Assembly: GCA_932521035.1 (NCBI GenBank)
Contig: OW051497.1
Location: 9,486,001 to 9,550,000 of the forward strand
DNA from: Oscheius dolichura
Lineage: Eukaryota > Nematoda > Chromadorea > Rhabditida > Rhabditidae
DNA: 64,000 nucleotides
Direction: 5' to 3'
Below are positions 36,101 to 47,089 of this stretch, piece after piece. How positions within the stretch are numbered: position 1 is the stretch's first letter; each line of letters begins with the position of its first letter. A program made the position numbers and the translations under genes. Below the pieces are notes generated by a model. The model saw nothing but the letters and a program-made list of their open reading frames with translations. It made no database searches and was not told the DNA's origin.

Positions 36101-36130
36101 ATGATGGACATTTTATCAGGTACAAGTTGA
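33123..36130 (+). CDS. BLTP3 (UHRF1BP1/SHIP164-type) bridge-like lipid transfer protein
   Basis: The N-terminus MASLIKNQLVKHLSKF is the chorein-type start of this family. It continues TRNLKPEQISLDVLKG, ELPQWLRIKQAF and VPWTKLKS, all in the order of human UHRF1BP1/UHRF1BP1L. Early exons are 33123-33166, 33208-33313, 33356-33451, 33497-33567, 33607-33721, 33760-33870 and from 33911, all with consistent phase. Later matches are GFVDKIVEGMSLYI, ISWQLLRIEAS, ILWVATLPQLRSAL and FDQTSHHLHFRKIDLHLCDD. The last exons include DQFWI and VNLYVEPVSTVVAVIDHFQFL. The frame stops at 36128-36130, well before the disordered and coiled C-terminal half of the vertebrate proteins. Members form hydrophobic grooves that move lipids at endosome/Golgi contacts. 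Confidence 0.88.
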
Positions 36131-36272
36131 TTACAATTAATAGTAGACAAAAGGGAGAGGATCACTAGAGTATTCATATGAGAAAAGTGGCAATACACGT
36201 ATGAGATCCCTCAGAAGAGTCTGTTGACACTCGCTGGGAAAGAATTGGCAATGTTGGAGAAATGCTGGGGAT

Positions 36273-39015
36273 TTAGTGGCGCTGGGATTGATCAACTTGG
36301 ACTGATTCGACTTCATCGTCTTTGTTGAACTCCTCCTCATCTACTGGTTTGGGGGTAGTGGTCTTGGACTTGGGGCGAATCCATGGCAGTCTGTTGCGGT
36401 CACGGACACGCGGTGGGGGCTTCCTTGTGGGAGCTTGGGTGGTTGTAGTGGTTGTGGTCTCCTCCTCTTCCTCAGCGTCTTCATCTTCCCTGTCTGCTTC
36501 CTCATCATCAGCGGCGGCTTCCTCGTCGTCTTCCTCCCCAGTCTCTTCCTCATCCTGAGGTTCAGGTGGAGCAAGATATCTTGGCTTGTGCTTGGGATTG
36601 GTGACTGGCCTCTTCACAAGTCGAGTGTTCTGGAGGCGGAGGAATCTGTTCATGTTGATCTAAAATGTGGATTATTTGTACTATTAGGCAAGACAACCTT
36701 ATGCGTGGTGGTTTTCACGGTTGTGGTGGCCTTCTTAGTGGTCTCTTCTTCCTCGTCATCATCAGTAACTTCAATCTCTCCTTCGTCGTCGTTCTCAGTC
36801 TCTTCCTCAGGAGCTTCAGTTGTGGTCTTCATCTTCCGAACGGCTTCAGTGAAGGAAGTGGTCTCCATTGTAGTTGCAGTAGTGGTGCTTGCAGTTGTTG
36901 TCGTTGTTGTGGGAGGAAGGGTGATAGCCGTTTGGCGCTGGGTACAGCAAGCTGGAGAAGCAGGACGAGGCATGGCCTTGGGGCAGACGTCTTCCGTCTC
37001 TGCTTGCCAGTTGGTCTTGCAGATGAGGTTAGCCTCGGTGGTCAGGTTGACAGCCTCATTTCCGGTCAAGACATGGAAACCGTCCTGGGAGCAGACCATG
37101 GGATTCTCTTGAAGACGGGTAGTGAGATGATCTGGCCCAGTGATGGAGTTGGACTGGAGGGTGAGGATCTTGTTGTGGGAGAGGTCAAGATGGTGAAGGT
37201 TGGGAAGGTGGCTGAAGGACTGTGCCTAAAAGAAGACTTTAACATATTCCGTTATAAAAGCCACCTCAATCTCGCGGATGTTATTGTTGGTAAGAGATAC
37301 TTGACGAAGATAAGGAGCGCCAGAGAACATAGCAGGAGTGATGGAGTTGATGCAGTTGTTTGGAAGCCAAAGGAGGAGAAGAGGCTTTCCGTCAAAGGCC
37401 TTTGGAGCAACTTGCTAAAAGGAATCTGTCAAGTCGTCTACAACCTATTATTACTCTGATAGCATTGCTGTCCAAGTTAAGATGCTGAAGACTATCAAGC
37501 CCAGCAAAATAATCCACGGTGATTTCCTCGAAGAAGTTGTGAGACAGATCCAAGACTTGGACTTGTCGGAACTGAGACATGACTCCTCCATCAATTGATT
37601 TCAGCTGGTTCTGCCCCAGATAAAGGTAGTGGATGTTGTTGCTGTTGATGACGGCTCCTCCATGGATCGTGGAAATGTTGTTCCCCGCAAGGGTCAACAG
37701 AGACAAGGTGGTCATGTTGGTCAGGGCATTTTCCGGAAGTTCGTTCAACTAAAAAGGCCTCAATTTCTCTGTTTAACTTTCACTCAATTGGTCACACTTA
37801 TGTTCACCCTATTTCTAAAGAATCGCCCTAATTTTCCCACGCGCAACTTTCTCGCGCAACATACTTTGTTGTGTTGGATGTGAAGAGCAATTAGACCATC
37901 CATATTTTCGACAGCGCTGGACGGGAATTCCGACAGGCAGTTACTGTCCAGGATGAGATTTTGAAGAGTTCCACGGACCGAGCTGAAGGCAGTCTCGTTG
38001 ATGTGACAGATCTTAAACGAATACAGTATTCCCTTACAAACAAGAGTATACCTTATTACAAGATAGATCCAGATCCATAAGAGAAGTAGTATTTTGGAAG
38101 AGGGGCTTGGTCAGGTTTCCAATACGATTGCACTTCAAGTTCAAGACATGGAGGGCACGAAGACCGGACAAAGCGGCATAGGGTACCTAAATTCCTTTCA
38201 TTTATTTTCACTCTCTAATTGTCCGGAACGATATTTCGCACCTTATCGTCTTCTTTTCCGCGCTAACCTACTTTTTCAAAGTGCCTTGACCTTGCCTCTC
38301 AAATGCCAGCAAAACCCGACAATTCAAAGGGCGTTCTCTTGTAAATCGAACCCATATACCTTTTGTTCTGGCGGGGTCATACCGACGCATAATTACAACG
38401 TGAACAAAACATATCCCCTAATTATGGGCCCTGTTTGCCACGACGGCGCGAGGATGCATGAACTGTATAGAAAATACCGTACCTCGGTAAGTTGGTTGTT
38501 GGCAACTGACAGTTCCATCAGGACGTTCTCCAATCCCTTGAAAGAGTCCTTATGGAAGGCCTTGATGCGGTTCTTGTCAAGAACGAGCTTCTTGATGCGA
38601 AGATTCCTGAAGGCGTTGGGTCCCAGCTAAAAAGTCAAGAATGGGAGACAAAGAAAATAGTTACCTCTACAATATGGGCCTGCTCAAGCACGAGTTCTTT
38701 CAACTCGTGGTGGTTCCTCTTCAACTCTTCAACAATTCTAGGTCCATCAGGACCGGAGCATTTTACAACAGCCCCATCGATGTAATCCGAGCAAGAGCAG
38801 TCCGTCTGAAAGAATCTTTTTATATCTCTCACAATATTTTGATCGGAATGAGTGGGAAGGAATCAGTCACGGAATTTTACGCCCTTCTGCCCATTCAAAA
38901 GAAATACGCTCGGCTTAGCCGATTATAAAGCGCTTACCTGATTTTTGAAGACATCGGGACAATAAGCGTTGGCACCAACAGTCAATACCAGAAGAGCCAA
39001 CCAGCAGGGCACCAT
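36273..39015 (-). CDS. Secreted leucine-rich repeat protein with acidic Thr-rich tail (LRR gene 1)
   Basis: Start ATG at 39015 opens a signal peptide (MVPCWLALLVLTVGANA) and a cysteine-capped LRR N-terminal flank ending in CSCSDYIDGAVVKC. About twelve LRRs follow, for example LQNLILDSNCLSEF, LSLLTLAGNNISTI, VQVLDLSHNFFEEI and LHHLDLSHNKILTL. After a C-terminal cap with NPMVCSQDGF, the chain becomes low-complexity, with runs of Thr (mucin-like) and Asp/Glu separated by basic segments (KRPVTNPKHKPRYL). No transmembrane helix is visible, so it is probably secreted into the extracellular matrix. The stop at 36273 lies only 142 bp from the convergent BLTP3-like stop. Introns are short and interrupt the repeat array. 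Confidence 0.8.
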
Positions 39016-39450
39016 GACAAAAAGCAGGGCGAGAGCGGGACTGATTGGCGCGAGCTGTGTCCGCCTCCGCCGTCTGCGGGTCAAGGCCTATCTGGGGTGG
39101 CCTAAAGAAACGCAAAGAGATGGTCGTGGCTGACCGTATCTACTATTGCATCTTAGGTAATCATCCCCGATCAGTGTCACTTGACCTCTCGTTAGAAATC
39201 CGTTTTTCCCACAAGTGCAGGAGACAAAAAAATGGGGGAAAGATGAACTTTACGGATTAAGAAGCAAGGTCACATCCCGACCCGGCGGTATGAAAGCTGT
39301 CGCCTGGACAATCAAAACATGCCAAATGTTGAAATGACCCTCAACAAAAGATGAAAACCAGTTGTAGTTTAAAAGATTTATTATCATGAATATAACCGTA
39401 TTTTGGAATGTGACAAGATGAGCAAAGGTTTGGCTAATGTCTAGAGCAGA

Positions 39451-42400
39451 TCACTTGTAGTAATTGCAGTAATTTGGACCGGGATTATAAACCCATGGAT
39501 GACCTTCGTCTTGGGTTAGCGGGACGCATCTAAAACAGTATTTATGTATTGTTGGGGAGCTTTACCTTTCTCGTCCTATGGTTCCGTAAATCATGTTCAT
39601 TTGGGCTTGAGATTGCACGTAGGCGTTTGTCCTGGCCACGCTGCTGTCAGAATAGGAAGAGGTGAACCGGCTGCCATTCCTGAAAGAGGCACATTTATTG
39701 GAAGGGATGTTTCTATTTACCTGCAGCGCATACAGCAAAGGGCCACAAAGACTATAACCATGCAAACCACCGCTGCCGTAATGCAAATGATGATAATGAT
39801 GATTCCCGTAGAATAACGGCTTTCTGCTACTTTTGGCTTTACTTCTTTCTAAAGCATAAAGGTGAAAAGAATTCCACCTGTTTTACCTTTTCTGGGAGGG
39901 CAGCGGGAGGTGCGACCTGTTCGAGATGTTCTGACTCGTGGATAGTGTTGTCAGAAGCCTCAGCGCTAGGAACAGACGTAGGGCGTACTGGAGGGTCAAT
40001 TAGAATGGATGGTGGAAGTGTATGCCCATCTTGGGTCTTTGCCTTTCCATCTGGAGTAAACTGGATCCTTGTGGCCTAAAGCAAAATGAGTTTTGTTTGT
40101 TTGATTACTACAAACCTGATGGATTTGACCGGGTCGTTTAAGAAATGGTACAGGGAAGGGTAGAATCCTGTTTGGATTGTCAGCGATGTCTGTGTAAACC
40201 CGAGCTCCCAGTGTGGTTGACTTTAGAGGAGGGAAAGTTGAAGCTGGTTCTTCCTAAATGGAAAATAGGATTATCCTTGTTCAAACTTGCCTGTTTCTCT
40301 TCTGGAACGGGCTCACTGACATCTTCCACACTGGTTACCTCAGGAGCAATAGGTCCGCTTTGATCCTCTGTGGTTAAGACACCAGTTTCCATTTCAATTT
40401 CTGGCGCGCTTTCTGTATGGGCAATTTCTGATCTAGCTGAGGGGCCTCTTACTCTAGATCATATTTATAAGCTGCAAAATGAAAAATTATACCTTGTACG
40501 AGGGCGGGTATTCAGAATAGAGGGCCGTTGAGGTCGAGCTGGGAGTAATTCGGGCTGCTCTTCCTCATTCGTCTGTTAAAAGGACAATAAATAAGCGTAA
40601 AATGAAGCCCTACCTCGGTGGCTTCAGTAACGATGGGTAGCAAGTCAGCCTGTTGGAATGCTCCAGAAGGCCTGACTACCCTTTCGTTTGTGCTATGTTT
40701 AGGGGAGAGCTTTATTTGGATTGGCCTTCCAGTAGTTGATGTTGCTGTAGGCTTTCCACCGCAGACGAGGTCTGTTTCACTGGGTAGATAAGTTCCAATG
40801 CCATCTTGGATCAAATGGACCTTTTCCGTACAGACCAGAGGGTTTTCTAAAGAACATGGTTACAATAAATCCTATTGGAGCGCCTACCTTTGAGCATGAT
40901 CGTGCCAACTCTTCTGTTAAAAGCAGCGTAAGGGGTTCTGACCATTTTGTTAAAGCTCAAATCGATCATGAAAAGATTAAGCTGAGCCAGAAAGGTAGAT
41001 GGCGGCAGGTCAATGATTTGGTTGTAACTCAAATCCACCAAAGCGATCGCAGGAGCATTGTAGAAAGCATTTTGATCGACTTCTTTGATCTAAACAGCAT
41101 TTTGCCCCTTTGGTTGAGAATAAAATCCCCCCTATCATTTACTTGCCTTTCTCGCGTTCTTGTCAAAATTGCCCTGATTTTTCTCTACTTCCTATGGGTC
41201 ATGTTACAGCAAAATCCCCCGCGACCGGTGTAGGTTATGGTTGAGCGGCCGCGGCCCCGAACGAAAAGCGTTAACCTACATTGGCCCAGCTGATTCCATT
41301 GTGGCCGATTGTGTTTTCAAAAACCCGATATTCAAAAAGTAATCCCCCGGGGAAAGATAATGGAACAAGCTCGATAACAAGGACATGAGAAACTAACCTG
41401 ATTACGCTGGAAGGAAACCTGTTGAAGGGAGGATAGACCGTCGAGAATTCCCTCGGACAAAACAGGCAGCTGATTATTGGTCAGGACGAGGATGATAATG
41501 GAGCTATTGGTAAACGCGCCTTTTTCGATGCTCTTGATCTGGTTGTTTCCTAAATTGGCGGGATATATAATCGAAGAAAGTACGCTCACCTAGATAGAGT
41601 CTTGTAAGAGCCGGCAGTTGAGAAAAGCTCCCACCTTGGAGCTTTTCGATCTTGTTCCTGGTCATGTCTAGCATTTCTAATCGTTCGAAAGTAACGAACT
41701 GTCCGCTGGCTATTTTCGAGATTTCATTATCCGTCAGGTAGAGATAACGAAGATTCGGAACATTGAGAAACGCTTGTCGATTGATCTCCGCGATCCTATT
41801 TCCGGCCAAGTTTAGCAAATTCAACACGGGAAGATTCAAGAAATTCAAAGCATCCAACTGGGTTATATTATTTTTGAGAAGGTGTAGCGCTTGCAACTGG
41901 GTTAATCCCCTAATAGCTGAAAGTAGACGGTAAACAACATCTTAAGAAGGCAAACCTGAGGATGGCACACTTTTCATACAATTGTGACTAAGACTGATCG
42001 TCTGGACGGTGTTCTTAATCTTTTGAAAGATGCTGGAATGCACACTGCAGATCTTGTTGCTTCCCAGATTGATGTCATAGAGCTGGAAGTGGATATATTC
42101 GTATAATTTCCCCAAATTGGCCTCAATATCCCAATGGTGGCGGTAATCCGAAGGTCAGATAGTCCTGACAGATTACCCCCTCTGGCCTTCACCGCCACAA
42201 GACTAATGTCTAAGGTCACTGCCTCCAGTCAATAGCTAGAGAGGTTCTCTTAGGTCCCGGTGAACAAAACTGTCCCTCAATCGACTCACCTTGGGAAGAT
42301 TAGGGAAAGCGTCAGTCTCCCCGAGGTCGCCAATACTATTGTTTGAAAGGTCAAGACGGAGCAATGTATTTATCTCTTTGAGCGCGGCTACAGGGATCTG

Positions 42401-42917
42401 AAAAAGTTTGGTTGAAGGACAAAAGCATAAGAAGTTGCGAACCTTTGTTAGATTGTTATGGTGAAGGTCGATCTCTTGGAGGACGGGGCTCATGCCTAAG
42501 AATGCATTATCGTCGATTTGTTTCATGTCATTGAAGGAAAGATCCAACTGTTTAATATACAACCCTGCGAAGAAACTTGGAGGAAGTTTCGCCAATCCCG
42601 CCTAAAATTGCGATTTCGAAATTGTGTGAAATTATTTTGATGACCTTATGCATCTTCAATTCTTGGACTAATCCCAACATGGCCTGATTTTGTCGCAATA
42701 TTTGAACAACATCGTATCCTTTAGTATGTGAACAGTCAAGTCTAAACGTTTGAATAAGGAAACATGAGGAAACAAATTGTTTGAAAACGTAGCGAAAAAG
42801 GAAAACATACTTGACCCCGTTGTGTAGTTCTTCACACCGGCAGTACTTCTCCACGAGGGGCGGACAGGCAACAACCAGGGAGATGACAAAAAGCCCGAAG
42901 GCTAGAAGTAACCGCAT
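39451..42917 (-). CDS. Transmembrane leucine-rich repeat protein (LRR gene 2)
   Basis: ATG at 42917 starts a signal peptide (MRLLLAFGLFVISLVVA) and the cysteine flank CPPLVEKYCRCEEL. The LRR array runs leftward to about 40850 (for example LRYLYLTDNEISKIASG, LEMLDMTRNKIEKLQGG, VDLSYNQIIDLPPS). An extracellular stalk rich in Pro, Thr and Glu follows. The membrane helix is about 39727-39810 (TGIIIIIICITAAVVCMVIV), followed by CCMRCR and a short cytoplasmic tail with several Tyr residues. It ends CVPLTQDEGHPWVY and then GPNYCNYYK, with stop at 39451-39453. The upstream TTG at 42932 was not used because the ATG directly opens the signal peptide. It is an adhesion or signalling receptor-like protein of unknown ligand. 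Confidence 0.8.
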
Positions 42918-43411
42918 GATGGATTTACTCAATATGTTGAAAAGGCACTCTGACGATGGGACGAAGGCACTGGCGGCGGTAGATCCAGGTCAGCACACAG
43001 TAATCAGCACGCGACAGCCGCGCCCACTATAGAACGCTTTGGGGATCGCCAGATATTTGCTGGCAGTCGTGCGAGACGAGACGGTATCCGTCTCCCTGTT
43101 CGGTTAAGTCTGACTCGGAAGGAACACACCCGCCTTTTTGTCGAGGAGTGGATGACTAAGTGCCCTTCTGTCGGACGGGTCAATCTTGTTTTGCCCCCGC
43201 TGGCCGTCCCCTATTATTTCAACCATTTCCAAAACGGCACCATTTAAAGGACTCAATATTACGATTTATTAAGCAACTGGCTCTGAGATCAATGGCGTAA
43301 ACAATTATTAGTTGGTCATGGTCAGGGTTTCTTAGAAAGTTAACTGAAAGACGGAAGCCTTGAGAGGGATGACACGAAATGATAGGATAGAAAGGAAAAG
43401 AGAAGAGAAGC

Positions 43412-45848
43412 TCAAAACCACCAATAGCGAGGACGGTTGAGGTACACGTTGTGGTTGGTTGCGGAGCGTGATGACCGAGGTGGCAACATGGTGGCGCCAC
43501 TGTAGGCGCTGCTTCCAAAACCTGTGCAATTGAATTAGAAGAATATAAATATTGTGAAATTAGGGTTGAAGTAGCGTTTTTCACAGCACTAAAAGCAGAG
43601 GAAAAACTGGGGAAATTTAGCGGATTTACCTGACGACACGGATGGGTAGCTGATATTGCTGCCGCTTTCTTTTCCATCATATCTCTTTGAAAAGTAGCGG
43701 ATTCCCACTAGAACGACTACACAAACAACCAATATGCCAATTATGCAGGCTGAAGGAGGTTTCCTGATTAAGGATTAGGATAAGGACCCTACCAATGACA
43801 ATAAGAACAATATTAACTCCCGAAATAGGGGGATTAGTATCCAGGATGGAGATTGTCTCCCTTGGAGGCCCTTGAGACATAACATTAGCAGCAGGCTAAA
43901 AGTACCGTAACCTTTGTATTTCCTACTTTCCTCACCTGGATCAGTCTTCTCATCTGTTCTCCAATAGCTGCGTCGGTTTTTGGACTAACAGGATCCGTTT
44001 GTCTCAGATCAAAACCATTCAAATTGGAGGGTGACCAGCACCTAAACAAATATTCCATTCTTGAGATGTTAGAGTCAAAAGCCCACTTTGTATTCTGTCC
44101 CCCAATTGAGGTTATGACTACGTCGCCGTTTTCTCTCAACCACTTACGTAGCCAAGCCAGGTCGGAGTCGCAACGCCAGGGATTATCTAGACAATTATAA
44201 TTACGGTACTATTATTCGCCCTCTCGAGACTCACTTTGTAAGAGAAGGGACCTTTGATGGTTTGGGCCTTTCGGGAGAAGCGACTCATAGAGAGAATTGA
44301 GCGGGAGCGACTCGAGACGATTGCTGCTCAGATCCAAACTGTTCAAATTTGACAGCTGGGAAAAGCTGAAGTCAGCAATGTGGGTAATCTAAAAAGGGAG
44401 GAAAATCTAGGCAGTTTCCAGAAACCTACAGAATTACCGCTCAAGTCAATTGAAGCGACACTAGGCAAATTGGCGAATACATCATTAGGAATACTAGAAA
44501 TGGATATTGGGATCAAGGAAATAGTCTTACTGTGTGATATGATTCCTAGCCAAGCTGATGACTTGTAACTTTCCAGTCTTCCTAAACGCTCCGGCTTCAA
44601 TCGACGCAATAGAACAATCGCTCAGTTCTATGCGTAATAGTTGAGGCAGATTTTGTAGAGCTGAACTTTTTGGTCCTTCCCGTTTTGACAAACAAACAAA
44701 CCGTTCGCGGAAATTGTGGTGATGTCTTTGTTGCTGCCCATTGAGAGCACTTTGAGCCCATTCACATAGAAAAATGTGGCTGCATCAATGGATGTGAGGA
44801 GGTTATTTCCCAAGTAAAGATAGGTCAGACTTGGGGTGCTCTGGAGGGCATCGGCAGGGATGGATCGAATCTGTTTGGGTACAACTCACTACAGGAAGAG
44901 ACTTACTTGGTTAACTTCCAAGCTAAGGGACTTGAGATTTGGTAGGGGAAGAGATTCCGGAGGAACTGAGGTCAAGAGGTTGACTCCCATACTGAGGTCT
45001 TCCAAAGTTGGGACATTAGCCAATGCTTCAGATGGAATCCCGGGCAAAAGATTCTAAACATTTGTAATTAGTAGTTTAGTAAAGTGAGTACTTTATCCAG
45101 GGATAACTGCGACAAGTTCTCCAAACCCAAAAGTCCGGTAGGATGAATAGCGGTCATGTTGTTTGCACTCAGATCCAGCCTTTGAATAGACTGGCGGGAA
45201 TGGTAGGATAGAAACGATGTATCCGCAACGTATTCTATCATATTATCTTTAAAAATCACTTTAAACCATAGTCTTTAAAATGTTTACCACTCAGAGATAA
45301 AGCCTTTAAGTTCTTCAGCTGAGTGATTCCGTCCTGCGGAACGGTGTCCAGATAGTTTCCTCGAATTTCCAATTCTTCCAGTACATCCTCTAAACTTCCA
45401 CTGAAGGCATTCTCATCTATAGTCCGTAGGCCATTATTCCGTAGAGATAGCTTCTTTATGTGGAACCCTTGAAAAGCAAATGCTGGGATCTAAAACGGTC
45501 CATTCCAGAAAAAGGAAGAGATATCTGGCTCACTGTGTCAATAGGTGTGCTGCTGATGACCAAACTGTCTATTTTGATTCCAGAACTTCCTATAGCCAAT
45601 AGGGCAGCGGAAAGAGAATCTCCCTTGTCACAGACAATACTCACAACCTCATATCTTGTAGAAGAACATGAGCAAGGCGCCTAAATGAGCCTTATTTATT
45701 TTCACACAGTACGAGCAGCGATTAATGACACCTCAGTCTATTAGCATCGGGGATTAGTAACAGCTCTGGGACAAACCTGAACAAATGAAGGACATTGGGA
45801 ATAGACAACCGGTAACAATAATAATAACGGCACAACCAGCGGCTTCAT
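43412..45848 (-). CDS. Transmembrane leucine-rich repeat protein (LRR gene 3)
   Basis: ATG at 45848 opens a leucine-rich signal peptide (MKPLVVPLLLLLLPVVYS) followed by CPSFVQ. The LRR array includes LQRLDLSANNMTAI, LENLSQLSLDK and LKVLSMGSNKDITT. It ends with a textbook C-terminal cap DNPWRCDSDLAWLRKWL at about 44140-44190. A juxtamembrane segment (PPISGVNIV) leads into a helix split by an intron (IVLIVIG joined to ACIIGILVVCVVVLVGI), then FSKRYDGKES. The last exon gives a small tail ending YWWF, with stop at 43412-43414. Its organisation matches LRR gene 2, so the two are likely tandem duplicates. Function and ligand are unknown. Confidence 0.8.
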
Positions 45849-47089
45849 CCTGAAATGAGCCATTTATTTTCGAAATGATCCGGGGACAAAAGGGGCATCC
45901 TCTCAAGAGAGATGGGCGTATGTACATAATGTTCGACATCAAGTGTTTTTCTGCAACCGGATTAGAATCGGAAAGACAATGATGCCTTTGCCAGGATTGA
46001 AGCGAGGCCAACTTTGTTGCAAAACGATACAAAAGTAAAAAAGGAGAGAAAAAGGATACTGTTTACCGGGAGCGTAGCAGAGCCAGCAATGGATAGGCTC
46101 GCAAGTGAGCAAGTGTAGGGCTTGGGCAGTCTCAGCGCATTTCTCGCAGGTCGTGTCGTGGACTCTTGAAATGGCTATCAGTGAGTGTTTAAACATCATT
46201 TCACGATCATTGACAAGCGCGTTAAAACCCACTTCCGTTGAGTGGAAAGGACTCTACGCACTGTTGTTACTCAAAACAACTGGACAAGCTAAGGGTCACT
46301 TGGGCAAAACGTACAATAGAAACTTTGATCTGTCTCAAAAATTGTCAAATAGACTCCCGTTTTTATTCAAAATGTTACAAAAGATATTGTAAAAGATGTA
46401 GGAAAAGCAGGTGGCACACTAATAGAGACAGCCTCTTGCTGGCTTCGCGCCATCATTTAAGATTTTGTTAAAATTTAAAAATAAAGAGGAGGGAAAGAGG
46501 GAGGATCATGTAAACGTAGAGCGGTTGTGAAACGCACTGTTCGAAGTTTGAGAAGAGAGGAAGAAGCGCTAGTTTGAAGGAAAAAAGTCCAAAGAATGAG
46601 AAGAAAGAGCAAAAAATTGCCATCTGCCGTTGTGCAAAGAAGAAGCTAACAGGAAACGGCAGAATCACTAGTTCTGAAACACCTTGTCTACGCGGAGGTG
46701 AAAACTCGTGTTAAGCTGCTTTGCACGCGTCCGACTAGCCGAGAATAGGACCGTCTTCAGCAGGTGCGGTTGATAGCTGCGTTCGAATTCTTTTCATCGG
46801 CAAAAAGAGATAGCTTTGTTCTCGGGTGCGAGTGGGTTTAGAATTACTGTGGCTTTTAGAAATAATCTTTAAAAGGGCTTGGGGACAGTTAATGGGGGAG
46901 GGGAGGCTGCTAAGGGTAATTGGGAACTATTACTAAGTAATTGGAGAAGGTCTGAAACATCAAGAGCATCCTGTTATGTGCTCGCCGCGCCAGATATGAA
47001 CGCACAAACATTTTACCGGCCACTCGATAGCCGGTTATACAAACATTCTCTCGGCACTGGCACTGGAGCCAGATTTGTAGACGGCCACA
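45849..47089. other. Divergent spacer between LRR gene 3 and an unrecognised gene
   Basis: This 1.2 kb region contains the promoters of two divergent genes. A minus-strand, exon-like cysteine-rich piece at about 46070-46173 (DTTCEKCAETAQALHLLTC, then HCWLCYAP) has an acceptor-like AG before it and a GTAAAC donor after it. It is not in frame with LRR gene 3 and I could not attach it to any gene. The interval 46440-46880 is purine-rich with no gene seen. Confidence 0.4.

Noticed and set aside
36435-37459. Long plus-strand frames with Val/Ser-rich hydrophobic translation
   Set aside because: They are exact antisense of the Thr- and Asp/Glu-rich tail and LRRs of LRR gene 1. The low-complexity repeats keep antisense frames open.
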